Assembly: GCF_023898315.1 (NCBI RefSeq)
Contig: NC_064614.1
Location: 497,442,109 to 497,506,108 of the forward strand
Direction: 5' to 3'
Source: Schistocerca nitens
Taxonomy: Eukaryota; Arthropoda; Insecta; Orthoptera; Acrididae
DNA length: 64,000 nucleotides
Every line of letters starts with the position of its first letter. The stretch's first letter is position 1. This document shows positions 24,510 to 34,630 of the stretch, piece after piece. The position numbers and the translations under genes were made by a program. The notes under the pieces were generated by a model. It saw nothing but the letters and a program-made list of their open reading frames with translations, searched no databases and was not told the origin of the DNA.

Positions 24510-26440
24510 TTGATTAAATTTTTTATGACGTTTCAAAACTTAAGAAATTTATGTCTGTAATATAGCCAATGGATTGAACATCAGACGTAGGTATAAGCTA
24601 TCATGTTAACCATATTGTTGTAACTCAATACTTGTATGAATTTTCATTGGAAACCAAACTCTATATGAAGAAATGAACTTCAAAGACAAGCAATTTATAC
24701 AATGTTTTGGATGGCTATATGTGTCTTTCAACAAGTGTGTGGTCAAGTGTGGTGACAAGAACACGTGTGTGCAACAAAATTACTTATGAATATCGTGGCT
24801 CACAACGCTTGAACATGGACAAGTGAAATATAGTTGATCGAGCAGGTACTCACCTCATTGACGGATGGTGTTGTGAACTAGGCCAGATGGACTCCAGATC
24901 TGAAGGTGAACACACTGGATGAAGCTGCTGTCTACAACAGCTCAAATTGTTTAAATAAACAATATGTTACATTGCATTCAAAATAAAGAATCGTGTCCAT
25001 TATATCTGGTGTCCCAGCACAGACTGAGTCGTTTTCGTGTCAATTTCCAGATGGGCGGAGGGGAGGAGAGGGGGAGGTGAGGAGGAGGAAAGAGGAGTAG
25101 TGGAGTTAGGTTAGTGGAGGTAGCCCAAATGATGCATTTTCCTGGCAAAATTTGAACTTACCGCCATGGCGTCAGTGTGACTTTGTCACATCTATAGCCG
25201 CCATCTTGAATCCTCCATCTTGAATAAATTTGGCAACAATGCAGGGTGGCTTGATGCCCCCTTTACCCTATTACTAATGTGTTACAGTAAGACTGCAAGA
25301 AGCTTTTTTTCTAGGTTTATGGCACAGAACAGTAAAGGGTAGAAATTAGAAAAAATTTAATTAGAATTCACTCACATTGTTGCAGGCAAATTCAAGTAAT
25401 GTAGAGACAGAGACAGAAGCAGGAAGCAAGCCATTGTGTCGCAAGTGGGTCAGGTCGATGACACTGTCTGCTGAGTAAGGGACAAGCATTCAGCATAAAA
25501 GAGGACATAAAACCAAAGGAAGGGAGCCAAGCAGTTCATTAGCTCATGAGGCATGTTGCAAAAAACTGTATCTACTTCATAACAGCACACAGTGAGGGAC
25601 TGATGCAGCAGTTAACAGCTTGTTAAGTGGGTGTAGCAGAATCGGAGGACACACATGATCATTAAAAACCGAGCTTTGCATCACAGCCTCATGCTAACTC
25701 TCTTTAAATACTTCAGCTCTCCAACTTCTGTCATGTGTTGGTCACTGGGATTTATGGCATTCACATTAATAGCACTCGATTCCTTGATTACAACACTGTA
25801 GTGAACCTATGTCCTAGATGCTCCAGCACAGTCTTTAGACTAGCTGAACATGTACTCAAAATGATTGCTTTCAATGGATAAACTTCATACTGCTCGCCAC
25901 TTACCATCTACTGATGAAGAAATTAAATGTCTTCCGAAAACACCACATCGCAGATTGCTGCTAATGCCAGATGTGAACGTGGAAGCCAGCAACAAGGCCT
26001 CTGGGCGTCCATTTTCCTGCTAAACGTTAAGGCGCCTTTGGATGCTGAAACCTGCCGGGATGGGGCAGGAGACCAATTGACCACGTGACAACTGACACCA
26101 GGTACGTCGTGTATGGGCGATCAAGGGACACTGTAGAATTCAGAGTGGGATGAGATCGAGTACACTCCACAACTGGTGCAAGAAGCACTTCATTCTGGGC
26201 AACCACCACCCCGCTCTCTGGATGCCGCTGCACCACCGGTGTCGCTAATATCACCTTCTGGGAGCGCAAGTACTGAGCTGACTCAATGAGTGTCATCTAG
26301 AATCTAGCACACAACTGAATTAATAACAGCCAAGACTGCTACAGAAGAATGACGACTTGTAAACATTGTGAATAAATAACTGAAATCTAATAATGTCTTA
26401 CTCGCACATTGACACTTCACAGGTTCCCAACAGCTATCCT
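24510..26440. other. no recognisable gene; partly repeat-derived
   Basis: A GGAGG/GGGGA purine tract occurs at 25050-25100. The following 25100-25260 shares CATCTTGAA/GGCGGGAA-like wording with 7320-7560. The open frame 26027-26296 on the minus strand has no family motif. Nothing else is recognisable. Confidence 0.45.
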
Positions 26441-26640
26441 TATTAGATTAGATTAGATTTACTTTCATTCCAATTGATCCGTAGTGAGGAGGTCCTCCAG
26501 AATGTAGAACATCTCAGAAAAACAACAATACATGACAAATATTTACAACTCAAACAAATAAGCTAATGTAACATTCCACAGATCCCAAGTGGAATGATCG
26601 TCATTTTTTAATGAACACTATATGAAAGGATCATTTTACA
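26441..26640 (-). mobile_element. non-LTR retrotransposon 3' terminal fragment
   Basis: The stretch begins with a TTAGA microsatellite (26443-26460) and runs into unique sequence (TTACTTTCATTCCAATTGATCC). I remember this as a common 3' end in acridid genomes. By analogy with the CR1-like element here, whose 3' end is a short GATGTA repeat, the microsatellite would be the 3' tail of a minus-strand insertion. No coding sequence remains. Confidence 0.4.
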
Positions 26641-26722
26641 AATACTAATGCACTGAATTTAAAATAAAAAAAGTTTTAATATTTATTTATAAGGTAATAA
26701 ACGTTTAATAAAACTACTATAA

Positions 26723-26779
26723 CACTTATTTACAATGAACACATTACTGCACTGAAATGGTGAAGAAGTTAGATTGTAC

Positions 26780-26821
<42 letters not shown>

Positions 26822-26849
26822 ATTTACAATGAACACATTACTGCACTGA
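26723..26849 (+). repeat. CA microsatellite bracketed by an exact 33-bp direct repeat
   Basis: CA units fill 26782-26818. The 33 bases at 26723-26755 (starting CACTTATTTACAATGAACAC) recur exactly at 26817-26849, and the second copy begins inside the end of the CA tract. This looks like a small tandem duplication associated with the microsatellite. Confidence 0.92.
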
Positions 26850-26867
26850 TACACAAATCAGTTGGTT

Positions 26868-27061
26868 GCCGCGCGGGATTAGCCGAGCGCTCTAAGGCGC
26901 TGCAGTTATGGACAGTGCGGCTGGTCCCAGCGGAGGTTCGAGTCCTCCCTCGGGCATGGGTGTGTGTGTTTGTCCTTAGGATAATTTAGGTTAAGTAGTG
27001 TGTAAGCTTAGGGACTGATGACCCTAGCAGTTAAGTCCCATAAGATTTCACACAGATTTGA
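26868..27061 (+). mobile_element. tRNA-headed SINE (family 2) with 15-bp target-site duplication
   Basis: The head resembles a leucine-type tRNA: GATTAGCCGAGCGCTCTAAGG for the A-box region and GGTTCGAGTCC (26935-26945) for the B-box. The tail GGGACTGATGACCCTAGCAG...AGTCCCATAAGA is shared with the other SINE families here. Perfect duplicates ACAAATCAGTTGGTT at 26853-26867 and 27062-27076 flank it. Confidence 0.95.
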
Positions 27062-27076
27062 ACAAATCAGTTGGTT

Positions 27077-27879
27077 TTAATGAGATATTCATCAAGAGGT
27101 GTCTCCACTCGGCCACATGTAGTAGCGTAGAGCATAAATGTCATGGAGTGAGCATTCTGATGCACAGATACCATGGAAGATGTGAAGAGCAATGGTATTG
27201 TGCTTTTTTGCAGCAGTATCATAGATCAGATTCCTCTTTATTTGCGTTTTTTCGGTTATGGAATAAGGATTATAGCCATTAATATTATTTTTCCATTTTC
27301 TATTGTACTTATTCACATTTTCAGATCCCTGTTGAATTAATTACGTTATAATGCTACTGTTGACGGCGGCAAAGTGTCACAAAAAACCGCGTTTGGTAGT
27401 ATGAAGTTCTCACAGTAAATACGGAAACCGGTGTGCACCACTTGCTTGTCCATTACTATCGTCAGTTTTCTTTATATCCCCTTTTGTCTTTTATATACAA
27501 GTAAAATATCTACACCCTTTTTCGCCATCTCATTAGAAAAGTAAAACTATACGCTACACACAAAAAAAGATCAGTGCTCGAATTCTGGAGTAATAAAAGA
27601 AGTGACATCCAACAATTTTTTTTAAGTTTTATATTGTACTGATTCGTATTGTTGGATCCACTCTAATTAAGTAAAGTTTCAACGACATTGTATATGAAAC
27701 TGTCTCATGCAGAAGTACTTAGATACATAAAAGAGCTTGAGAAACCACATCAAGTGGAGGAAATTAATCAGACTGTCATGTATAAATTTTGTCAGCATAT
27801 GAACATAGCACCAGCATGTATACATTGACTGACACTTTACTCGAACACACTTGCAGATTTATTGAGCACTTGTCTCATA
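27077..27879. other. no recognisable gene
   Basis: Two overlapping open frames on opposite strands (27058-27282 plus, 27092-27316 minus) have no motifs. The rest is AT-rich sequence without recognisable structure. Confidence 0.5.
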
Positions 27880-28160
27880 AACATGTGGGGTCTAGTGCAG
27901 CAGGGGATACAACCCGTCGGCTTTGAACAATGACGTCATTCCTTAGTGATAGATCGTAATGTCTTCACTTCGAGGCATAGATAATAAAGCAGTTCTGTGT
28001 TCTAATAAGCACTATTATTAAAATAATTGAATGTTAATCTAAAAGCGATCGCTTGATATTCGGTGCATCATTAAATGTGTGATTTAATTAACTTAATTGT
28101 TTGTTTTTTATTCGTCCGCTCCTTAATATTTTTCGTAATGATATTGAGGTAATGTGGATT

Positions 28161-28912
28161 GTGTTTTTTGGCTTTTTTAAAAAAAACTCACGAGATAGAA
28201 TAAACTGATCCTACTTTATTCAGCAATCAATAAAAAAAACTAAACTAAAACATAACAGCTTTTGCTGTTATCTTTCCATTTCGTTTTTTTACTGATTGCT
28301 TAATAAAGTAGGATCAGTTTATTCTATCTCATGAGATTTTTTTTTAAAGCCAAAAAACACTTATCAGCTACTGAAGGCAGCTACAACACTACGAAGAATT
28401 GCTTCTCGGCTTCTGACAAGATATTGCTTAATAAAGTAGGATCAGTTTATTCTATCTCGTGAGATTTTTTTTTAAAAAGCCAAAAAACACTATTGCTTAA
28501 TAAAGTAGGATCAGTTTATTCTATCTCGTGGGATTTTTTTTTTAAAGCCAAAAAACTCTTATTACGTACTGAAGGGAGCTAGAACACTAAGAAGAAGCGC
28601 TTCTCGGCTTTTGACAAGATATTGCTTAATAAAGTAGGATCAGTTTATTCTATCTCGTGAGATTTCTTTTTTTTAAAAGGCAAAAAACAGTTATTAGGTA
28701 GTGAAGGGAGCTGCTTAATAAAGTAGGATCAGTTTATTCTATCTCGTGAGATTTTTTTTTAAAAAAGTCAAAAAACACTTATTACGTACTGAAGGGAGCT
28801 AGAACATTAAGAACAATCGCTTCTCGGCTTTTGACAAGATATTGCTTAATAAAGTAGGATCAGTTTATTCTATCTCGTGAGATTTTTTTTTAAAAAAAGT
28901 CAAAAAACACTT
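28161..28912 (+). repeat. internal array of the MITE: six direct copies and one inverted copy
   Basis: A unit of about 70 bp built around TAAAGTAGGATCAGTTTATT, a TCTATCTCGTGAGA segment, a T/A-rich run and AGCCAAAAAACAC occurs in direct orientation. The copies begin near 28292, 28423, 28491, 28621, 28712 and 28841. One copy at 28161-28229 is inverted relative to them, so the first part can fold into a hairpin with a loop of about 60 bp. Spacers repeat too (TTACGTACTGAAGGGAGCTA at two places). Confidence 0.88.
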
Positions 28913-28945
28913 ATGCTTTTGACAAGATCAATGTTTATCTCTCTC
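28398..28945 (+). other. U2 snRNA 5'-end-like segments inside the MITE
   Basis: Three segments at 28398-28422, 28596-28620 and 28816-28840 read close to the first 27 or so bases of U2 snRNA. The best (28816) has ATCGCTTCTCGGC exactly, then TTTTGACAAGAT where U2 has a few extra or changed bases. A fourth segment (28915-28940) resumes with CTTTTGACAAGATCAATG and resembles the next U2 bases. They lack the rest of U2 (branch-point recognition region onwards, Sm site), so they are not functional snRNA genes. Confidence 0.5.
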
Positions 28946-29073
28946 GCATTCCTTTGTTTCTCAACATTCTCCTCAGCTCTTTCATCTCTGTAATACATGC
29001 TCTCTGGCGACTTGTGACGTCATTGTTCAAAGCCGACGGGTTGTATCCCCTGCTGCACTAGTCCCAACATGTG

Positions 29074-29571
29074 GCAATAAATTCGCAAAAATTACATCAA
29101 CAAGACTTTATAACACTGTGTCTCGATATTTTTCAGCATAAAGTGTGAACACTGTGGCGTCTTCTGTCTTCGTCCAACGCGACATGCGCGGATGTTTGCA
29201 AGCACAGTGCCGCGAAACTCTCCCGCTGGACGCCGTAGACGCTACACTCAAGCGACATTTGTTCTGTGATTTACTCTTTGATTGTTGATTTCTGTTCCAC
29301 GTCCTATTCCTTGACGTAAAGCGTGAATTCAAGCGTTAGATACGGGATAATTTACCATACTGAACTTTTCTCACGCCTTCGCACGAGTTATTGATTGCAC
29401 TGTATTATTGTCTGTTCTGTCCGCAGGGCTTCGTTGATAAATTGTTACATTAAGCTGAGTCAAGTGTAGGGGCCTACTTCCCTAATTCAGCCTGCAAGCA
29501 CACGCAGATGTTAAACCGTCGACCGCGGTAATTCAAGCAGGTACCGACAATCACTAATAAAACCGCCAAAC
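29074..29571. other. no recognisable gene
   Basis: The minus-strand frame 29108-29332 includes a MSRWTKTED... segment vaguely like a SANT/MADF helix, but it has no supporting splice sites or conservation that I can judge. The rest shows nothing. Confidence 0.4.
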
Positions 29572-30851
29572 TGCAGGGATGGATTCCTGACGGTAAATGG
29601 AGGAGAAAAGATCCTATGAACGTGCGTCTGGAAATGTATCGTTGCCACTGTAGATAACACTGACCGTGTGCCATGCGTCCCTTGTGTTTTGCAAGCTGTG
29701 TGATTGATACAGCGAACTGTAAGCAACAGAATGGTCCAGTGTTCATGTCGGGAACAAGACGAAATGTTGTTCGTATACAGCCAAGCAGATGGAAACGGTT
29801 AAAAGGCATTACAGCTATACCAAACCAATTTTCCTCACAGACAACACTCACACCACACAACATTTCAAGCCGTTTTGGGAGTTTTTGTGTGATTATGGGT
29901 CCTTTTAGACAAATGAATGTGCAGTGAGGCAGCTGACTGTGCGTATACCAGATTAGGAAGACCGGGTTCCACAGGATATTGAGACGAACCCTAGTACAAT
30001 CTCAGGAAAGTGGCCTGCCAGAATGGTGTAAGCCAAAGTACGATTATGTGTATCCTGCATGACAAATGCTGCTATCCTTATCACCTGTACAGAGTTCAAG
30101 AATTATCAGCGGCAGATTTCCCTCTATGGGAAGGATTTTGTCGATGGTTTTTGCACCAGACCATCACCATTGTGGGAGTTCTATCTGCAAAATCGTCATC
30201 CCTGGGCTACATATAATCCTCGGGGAATGGTTGAGGCATCTCATCATCAGCAGTTCCGCATTAATGTGCAAGTAGGGATTCTTGGTGACCACATATTTCG
30301 ACCAGTTACTATTCCATGCCTCAGTGGAGGAATGTACCTGGACTTCCTGCAGAATACTCTGCCTGGGCTGCTTTAGAATTTGCCTATGTCCGGACGACAG
30401 GTTATGTGGGTTCTGCATGAGGAAACACTACCCCACTTCCGCATTACAGTTCGCCAACACCTCAACAACACCTTCCCTGGAGTCTGGATAGGTTGCAGCA
30501 TGGCTTGTTAAATCGCCGGACTTAAATCCTCTGGATTTTTACCTCTGGGGGTATCAGTAAAGCGTTGTGTATACTTAACTTGTTCCTGACGTGGAGACAC
30601 TTTCACAAGATGTTCACAACATTTGTGACACTATTTGGAGAGAGGTTGGAACGTGCGAAAGAGTACAGCAATCCATGATGCGACACGTGAACACATCCAC
30701 TACATCCCATGGAAACCAGTTCGAACATGTGTCATGTGGATGCGATGCAGATCCATACTGTGTTGTCATTGCATGCATATCGTCCATTTCCAAACACTTT
30801 TTCATAGGATCTCTTTTCCTCCACTTCTAGGTTGGAATCCGGCCCTGTAGT
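29572..30851 (+). mobile_element. mariner-like DNA transposon with decayed TIRs
   Basis: The left end (29572-29620) and the right end (30800-30851) are imperfect inverted repeats. The best-preserved block is GAGGAGAAAAGATCCTATGAA at 29598-29618 against TTCATAGGATCTCTTTTCCTC at 30803-30823, with an outer block around GCAGGG...GGATTCC. Inside is a transposase relic on the plus strand. Length (1.28 kb) is normal for a mariner-type element. Confidence 0.7.
29940..30760 (+). pseudogene. mariner/Tc1-type transposase relic
   Basis: From about 29960 the plus strand contains a helix-turn-helix region, then CILHDKCCYPYHLYRVQ (30047-30098). In other frames follow DFPLWEGFCRWFL, FRINVQVGILGDHIF (30256-30300), MYLDFLQNTLPGLL (30333-30375) and SPDLNPLDFYLWG (near 30513-30552). 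The last block holds the third catalytic residue of the DDE/D set. Frames change repeatedly, and stop codons interrupt several blocks (for example TAG at 30374). This is the arthropod transposase family often annotated as DUF4817-containing. Confidence 0.65.
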
Positions 30852-31097
30852 TGGTCAGTTTTATTATGTTCACCTTTTATAAAGTGCATCGTATGAATAT
30901 GACATTTACAGTTATACATTTGTTGCACATACATATGAAAAATAACTCATCCTCCTTTCACATACTTCTCTTTACATCTGTAGTAAAGACAACACTGCAC
31001 CACTGTTACTAAAAATCAAACTTGCAGAAACGTATATAGGACAAGGTGAATATGTGCAGTATTTAAGTTTCGCTATTACCACAAATTTTAAACTATA
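30852..31097. other. no recognisable feature
   Basis: AT-rich spacer between two DNA transposon relics. Confidence 0.5.
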
Positions 31098-31489
31098 GCG
31101 CGTTTAAAATTAATTGCGACTTTTGACGTTTGGCTGACTGGAGGGGGACGAGATACCGTTGCTCAGGTAACACCAATGGCGAGCCGGCTTTCTACCACAT
31201 CGCCAGCGGTTCGGCTGGTAAAGCGCCCCTGTTCCCATACCATGAGTAAATAGTACCGCGTGGTGACACACATTAGATGCGTCTACGTTTGTCAGCTCTC
31301 GTTCTAAAGTCGTATTTTCTCGCATTGAAATGTTCTGTAGCCATCAGATATTGTGAACAAGTGTCCTGTGTTGGCGGTGCATCAATAACAACAGTACAGC
31401 ACATTTTGAATACGAGATTTGCAATAAAAGCGTTGTTGAAGAATATAACGCTCTACTGCGAAACATTCCTCGGAATTCGACAACAGTAA

Positions 31490-31640
31490 TGGACAAAATG
31501 CCATACTACTCTGTTGTGATGCATAAAGCTCCAACACTGCAGTGTAGGAAAGCTGATATTTTGCTCTGGGTTCAAAGAAATGTTCCAAGAGATTAAGTTT
31601 AACCTAGTGTGTATAAGGCGAAGTTAATGGAACCTATAAG
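31490..31640 (+). pseudogene. DDE_3-type transposase fragment
   Basis: The sequence reads MPYYSVVMHKAPTLQCRKAD then ILLWVQRN from 31498. It matches the segment around the second catalytic residue in the DDE_3 transposases, where the family has a DNAPYHS-like block. It ends at a TAA near 31594, and the SINE follows. It is the same protein family as the relic at 12855-13480, which lacks exactly this segment. Confidence 0.5.
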
Positions 31641-31650
31641 TGTTGTACAA

Positions 31651-31846
31651 GGCCGACCGCGGTGGCCGAGCGGTTGTAGGCGCTTCAGTCCGGAACCACG
31701 CGACTGCTACGGTCGCAGGTTCGAATCCTGCCTCGGGCATGGTTGTGTGTGGTGTCCTTAGGTTAGTTAGGTTTAAGTAGTTCTAAGTTCTAGGGGACTG
31801 ATGACCTAAGAGGTTAAGTCCCATAGTGCTCAGAGCCATTTGAACC
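31651..31846 (+). mobile_element. tRNA-headed SINE (family 1), plus strand
   Basis: This is a well-preserved family-1 copy with the A-box GGTGGCCGAGCGG (31661-31673) and the B-box GGTTCGAATCC (31719-31729). It has the TTAGGTTAGTTAGGTTTAAG body, the GGGACTGATGACC core and a CCATTTGAACC end. No clear target-site duplication was found. It lies inside the IS630-like relic. Confidence 0.93.
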
Positions 31847-32862
31847 AATACGTAATTTCTCTTGTTGTTATGTTAAAATCTGCTTCTTTTATCAGAACAC
31901 TGCAGATTTTAGAAATGTTCATCTCATTAACTTCTAAATGCAGTTGAAACTGCGACAGAATCGTGAAATAGTGTGTTATTAAAGTAATAACTGAGTGCAA
32001 GTCGGCTAAATAGTTTACGAAACAGCTCATTCTCAGTATAAAAATAAACATCTAAGTTCATCACTTTATTGTTACAAATCCCACAGCTGTTCTCGTTTCA
32101 CCAGCTATCGATGGCCCTCAATAAGTACATTATTTCGCTGAAAAAATCTGTAGTCTCTTGAATATTGCAGTAGATATGGAAGGCAAAACACTCTTGTCGT
32201 TGCGCGCTATCGTATGCCAAAATCTTGTTTCGATATCTCAAAACATTTACAAGATACGAAGAATTTAGGAATATTTTATTCTAGCCTTTTCACTAAAGCA
32301 CGTGCGCTTTACATACATTCCATTTTCTCGAGATTGGAAACAGACGCTGTATCCTTCCAAGTTAAAGAATAAATCAATGTATTACCTACATTTACTCCAC
32401 AGCAACATCTAACCTAACACGCACCAAACACAAATTCATAGCGCACCTGTTTTTCACTGCAAACTAAGAATTTCTTGCATTTGTTTACTTAGTATCGAAA
32501 CATTGCAATGACTGTGACCATTAATGGAATGACAGGCGGTTCAAAACGAAGCTGACGACTTAAACTATAAAATGTGCGAGAATGAGAGATTATTACTAAA
32601 TAGTTTCTTTAAAATCGTTTCAGAAAGATCGCAGATCGGCCGGCGTGCTGTTCACGCAGTTAAGCTACCCTGCCGGTTCCACACGGAATAGGACTGGTAC
32701 TATACTGCTGACGAGCGAGGCACACGCTGACAACTACGTTTCCCTCCACTCGCTCCGTACTGAACTGTCAAAAGTTGCAACTTATTTTAAAGGCATTAGA
32801 TGTTGATAACATGCGCAGTAGACTATGCTCGCTCCATAGATATACATGCTCTATGGTTTGTA

Positions 32863-32950
32863 CACTACTGGCCATTAAAATTGATACACCACGAAGATGA
32901 CGTGCTACAAACGCGAAATTTAACCGACAGGAAGAAGATGCTGTGATATG
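32863..32950 (+). mobile_element. Tc1-like transposon end fragment (family A)
   Basis: The sequence begins CACTACTGGCCATTAAAATT, a TIR that I remember from an abundant Tc1-like family in acridids, and continues about 85 bp. It then meets a different Tc1-like element. No transposase of this family remains. Confidence 0.5.
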
Positions 32951-33195
32951 CGTATCAAGGACCTGACAGTTTCTTTGTTTGTGGCGGTATGTGGCATTAA
33001 ATTTCTACACGCAATTCACGCGAAAAACGAGTCGCTGATTTGCATACGCGATGATGGCGTCTGATAGCGACCCAGCTGGCTTCCAAAGTATTTACATCAG
33101 ACGAATTTGGTGGCCGATACATCAATGTGAGTTCAGTATAATCCACCTCAACCCATTGTAGTATGGTTCTGGCTCCGAGACACATATAATTATAC
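32951..33195 (-). mobile_element. Tc1-like transposon (family B), part left of the gypsy insertion
   Basis: On the minus strand 33185-32997 encodes CLGARTILQWVEVDYTELTL, then RPPNSSDVNTLEASW. The latter corresponds to the (P)NSPDLNPIE..W block with the last catalytic residue of Tc1 transposases, here with SSDVN. The reading continues from the segment at 41617-41932 when the gypsy element and one copy of the 4-bp duplication ATAC are ignored. The gypsy element therefore inserted into this transposase. Confidence 0.65.
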
Positions 33196-34628
33196 TGTTG
33201 AGTGGTACTTAAGTAAATAAATCAGTGAAATCAAAGTGAACTAGAAATTAGGATATAAATGAAAAACTTGGTTTAGTTTCGAGAGTTACATACTGGCATT
33301 CAGCGGGCAAAACAGCAGAACAGAAGAGACAATGACCATGAAGTCAGCAAGTTCCACATAAGCGGGCGCTGTCGATTCAGCCGTCAGGGCATCGCCCGAC
33401 CGGCTCACGTGTTTCTCAGTTGTCGTATGTGAGCAAAGGCCCTCGCCTACATCCCAAGAGCCAATGACCGACGTTAAGAAGATTCTTCGAGAAGCTTTTC
33501 AACGTGACAGAAGAGGCAATGACCGGCTCACGTGTTTCTCAGTCGTCACATGTGATCAAAGGCCCTCACCTACATTCCAAGAGCCAACGACCGACGTTAA
33601 GAAGATTCTTCGAGAAGCTTTTCAACGTGACAGACGAGGCAATGACCGTGAAGTCGTTCACCTCCAGTAAACTGAAGTGAATAAATACGCGAGACGCAGT
33701 GGGCCAGAGGGATGAAGACGGAGACGGAGACGGAGACGGAGACGAAGACGGAGACGGAGAGGAGAGACGAAGAAGACGAAGAAGTTTTCAGTCAGTTTCG
33801 GTGCTGAAGACCGTCATGCAAGAAGAGATTGCATCATGCACAGACGCACCAAGTCCGCCGCTGTAATGGAATAGCAAGCAGCAGCCGCGGCGCCAGAAGA
33901 CAGAGGTTAAAAGGCATTTGAAGTCTGGTTTTTACATACCCGGGTGACTCGTGAGGACGGGAAGGAGACGGCCTCACATCAGTAGTCACCTGTGAGCTGG
34001 GATGAAGACCTGACTGCCGAAGACTGGCAAGCGGGAGTCCGTGGTTCGAGTCTGCCACACTGGCCTTCCCCTGCCGCGCCGCTCCGCTGGCCGACGCAGA
34101 ACACACGCGGCCGCTTAGAGAAGAGAAACACTGGGACGCCACACCCAAGGTATCATCCGATGCACGACTTCGCTCGCAATAATTAAACCGGCCACCTCAC
34201 GCTGCGCGTCTCCAGTCAGCTGGGCGAGACGGCGACACGAGATACACACCGCTACGCGTAATCAGACGCCGCCGCCGCCGCCGCTGCCGCAGCAGAAGAC
34301 TTCACAAACGACACAGCTGCCGCTCTCCGAACCAGAACATTCCGTAAGATACAGTTGTAGAAATCTTCAATAAAAGTTATTTTATGTAACAATGATGTTT
34401 CATTCGACCTCATACCCGAGCCAAGGAAGAACCCACCCTGCCCACATGTTGTTAAGAGAGAAAAGTTAATTTATTTAATATTTTCACCCTGACAGAATGC
34501 TTCAGAATGCTCATCCTGACAATTGACTCGCATCGAAAGAGAAAACCCAGTTACATTTAGTGACAGAAGTGTCACATTTAATAACACAACTGTTACATTT
34601 GGTATCAGAAGCCGTTTTAGTTGTTACA
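33196..34628 (+). repeat. 5' LTR of the gypsy element
   Basis: The LTR starts TGTTGAGTGG and ends GTTGTTACA. It contains an imperfect internal duplication of 123 bp (copies from 33401 and 33524), a TATA-like ATAAATA at 33681-33687, and a GACGGA-rich tract at 33714-33770. A CCG/GCC trinucleotide tract lies near 34264-34290, and an AATAAA polyadenylation signal near 34368. The short open frames inside are not supported as genes. Confidence 0.95.
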
Positions 34629-34630
34629 TT

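Larger units (their letters stand above)
27888..29065. mobile_element. 1178-bp MITE with 51-bp terminal inverted repeats
   Basis: The left TIR (27888-27938, starting GGGTCTAGTGCAGCAGGGGA) and the right TIR (29015-29065, inverted) match at 50 of 51 positions; only base 4 differs (T versus A). The 8 bases AACATGTG flank both ends (27880-27887 and 29066-29073) as a target-site duplication. No transposase ORF lies inside, so it is non-autonomous. An 8-bp TSD is used by hAT, P and Merlin elements. The GGG start would fit Merlin better than hAT, but the superfamily is not established. Confidence 0.9.
31098..32796 (+). mobile_element. IS630/Tc1-like DNA transposon with TIRs, carrying a SINE
   Basis: The left end (GTTTAAAATTAATTGCGACT near 31102) and the right end (AGTTGCAACTTATTTTAAAG near 32773, inverted) match at about 24 of 27 positions. 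TA dinucleotides sit just outside both ends (31096-31097 and 32797-32798), as expected for this superfamily. A transposase fragment lies at 31490-31640 and a SINE at 31651-31846. The remaining interior (31850-32640) holds no recognisable coding sequence. Confidence 0.6.

Noticed and set aside
28292-28912. Regularly repeated unit that could suggest a CRISPR array
   Set aside because: Units are about 70 bp, spacers repeat among themselves, one unit is inverted, and the array lies inside a eukaryotic MITE.
29108-29332. Possible SANT/MADF-like domain on the minus strand
   Set aside because: Only a Trp-rich start is visible; the tryptophan spacing of the family does not continue, and no exon signals were found.
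31661-31735. tRNA gene suggested by good A- and B-boxes (also at 7210-7290, 26875-26950 and 20265-20345)
   Set aside because: All are heads of SINEs with tails and, in three cases, target-site duplications; the acceptor stems are not intact.
33834-34186. Open frames in both LTRs (33834-34148 minus, 33992-34186 plus, and their copies near 40822-41174)
   Set aside because: They fall in LTR sequence, overlap on opposite strands, and have no family motif; their conservation only reflects LTR identity.
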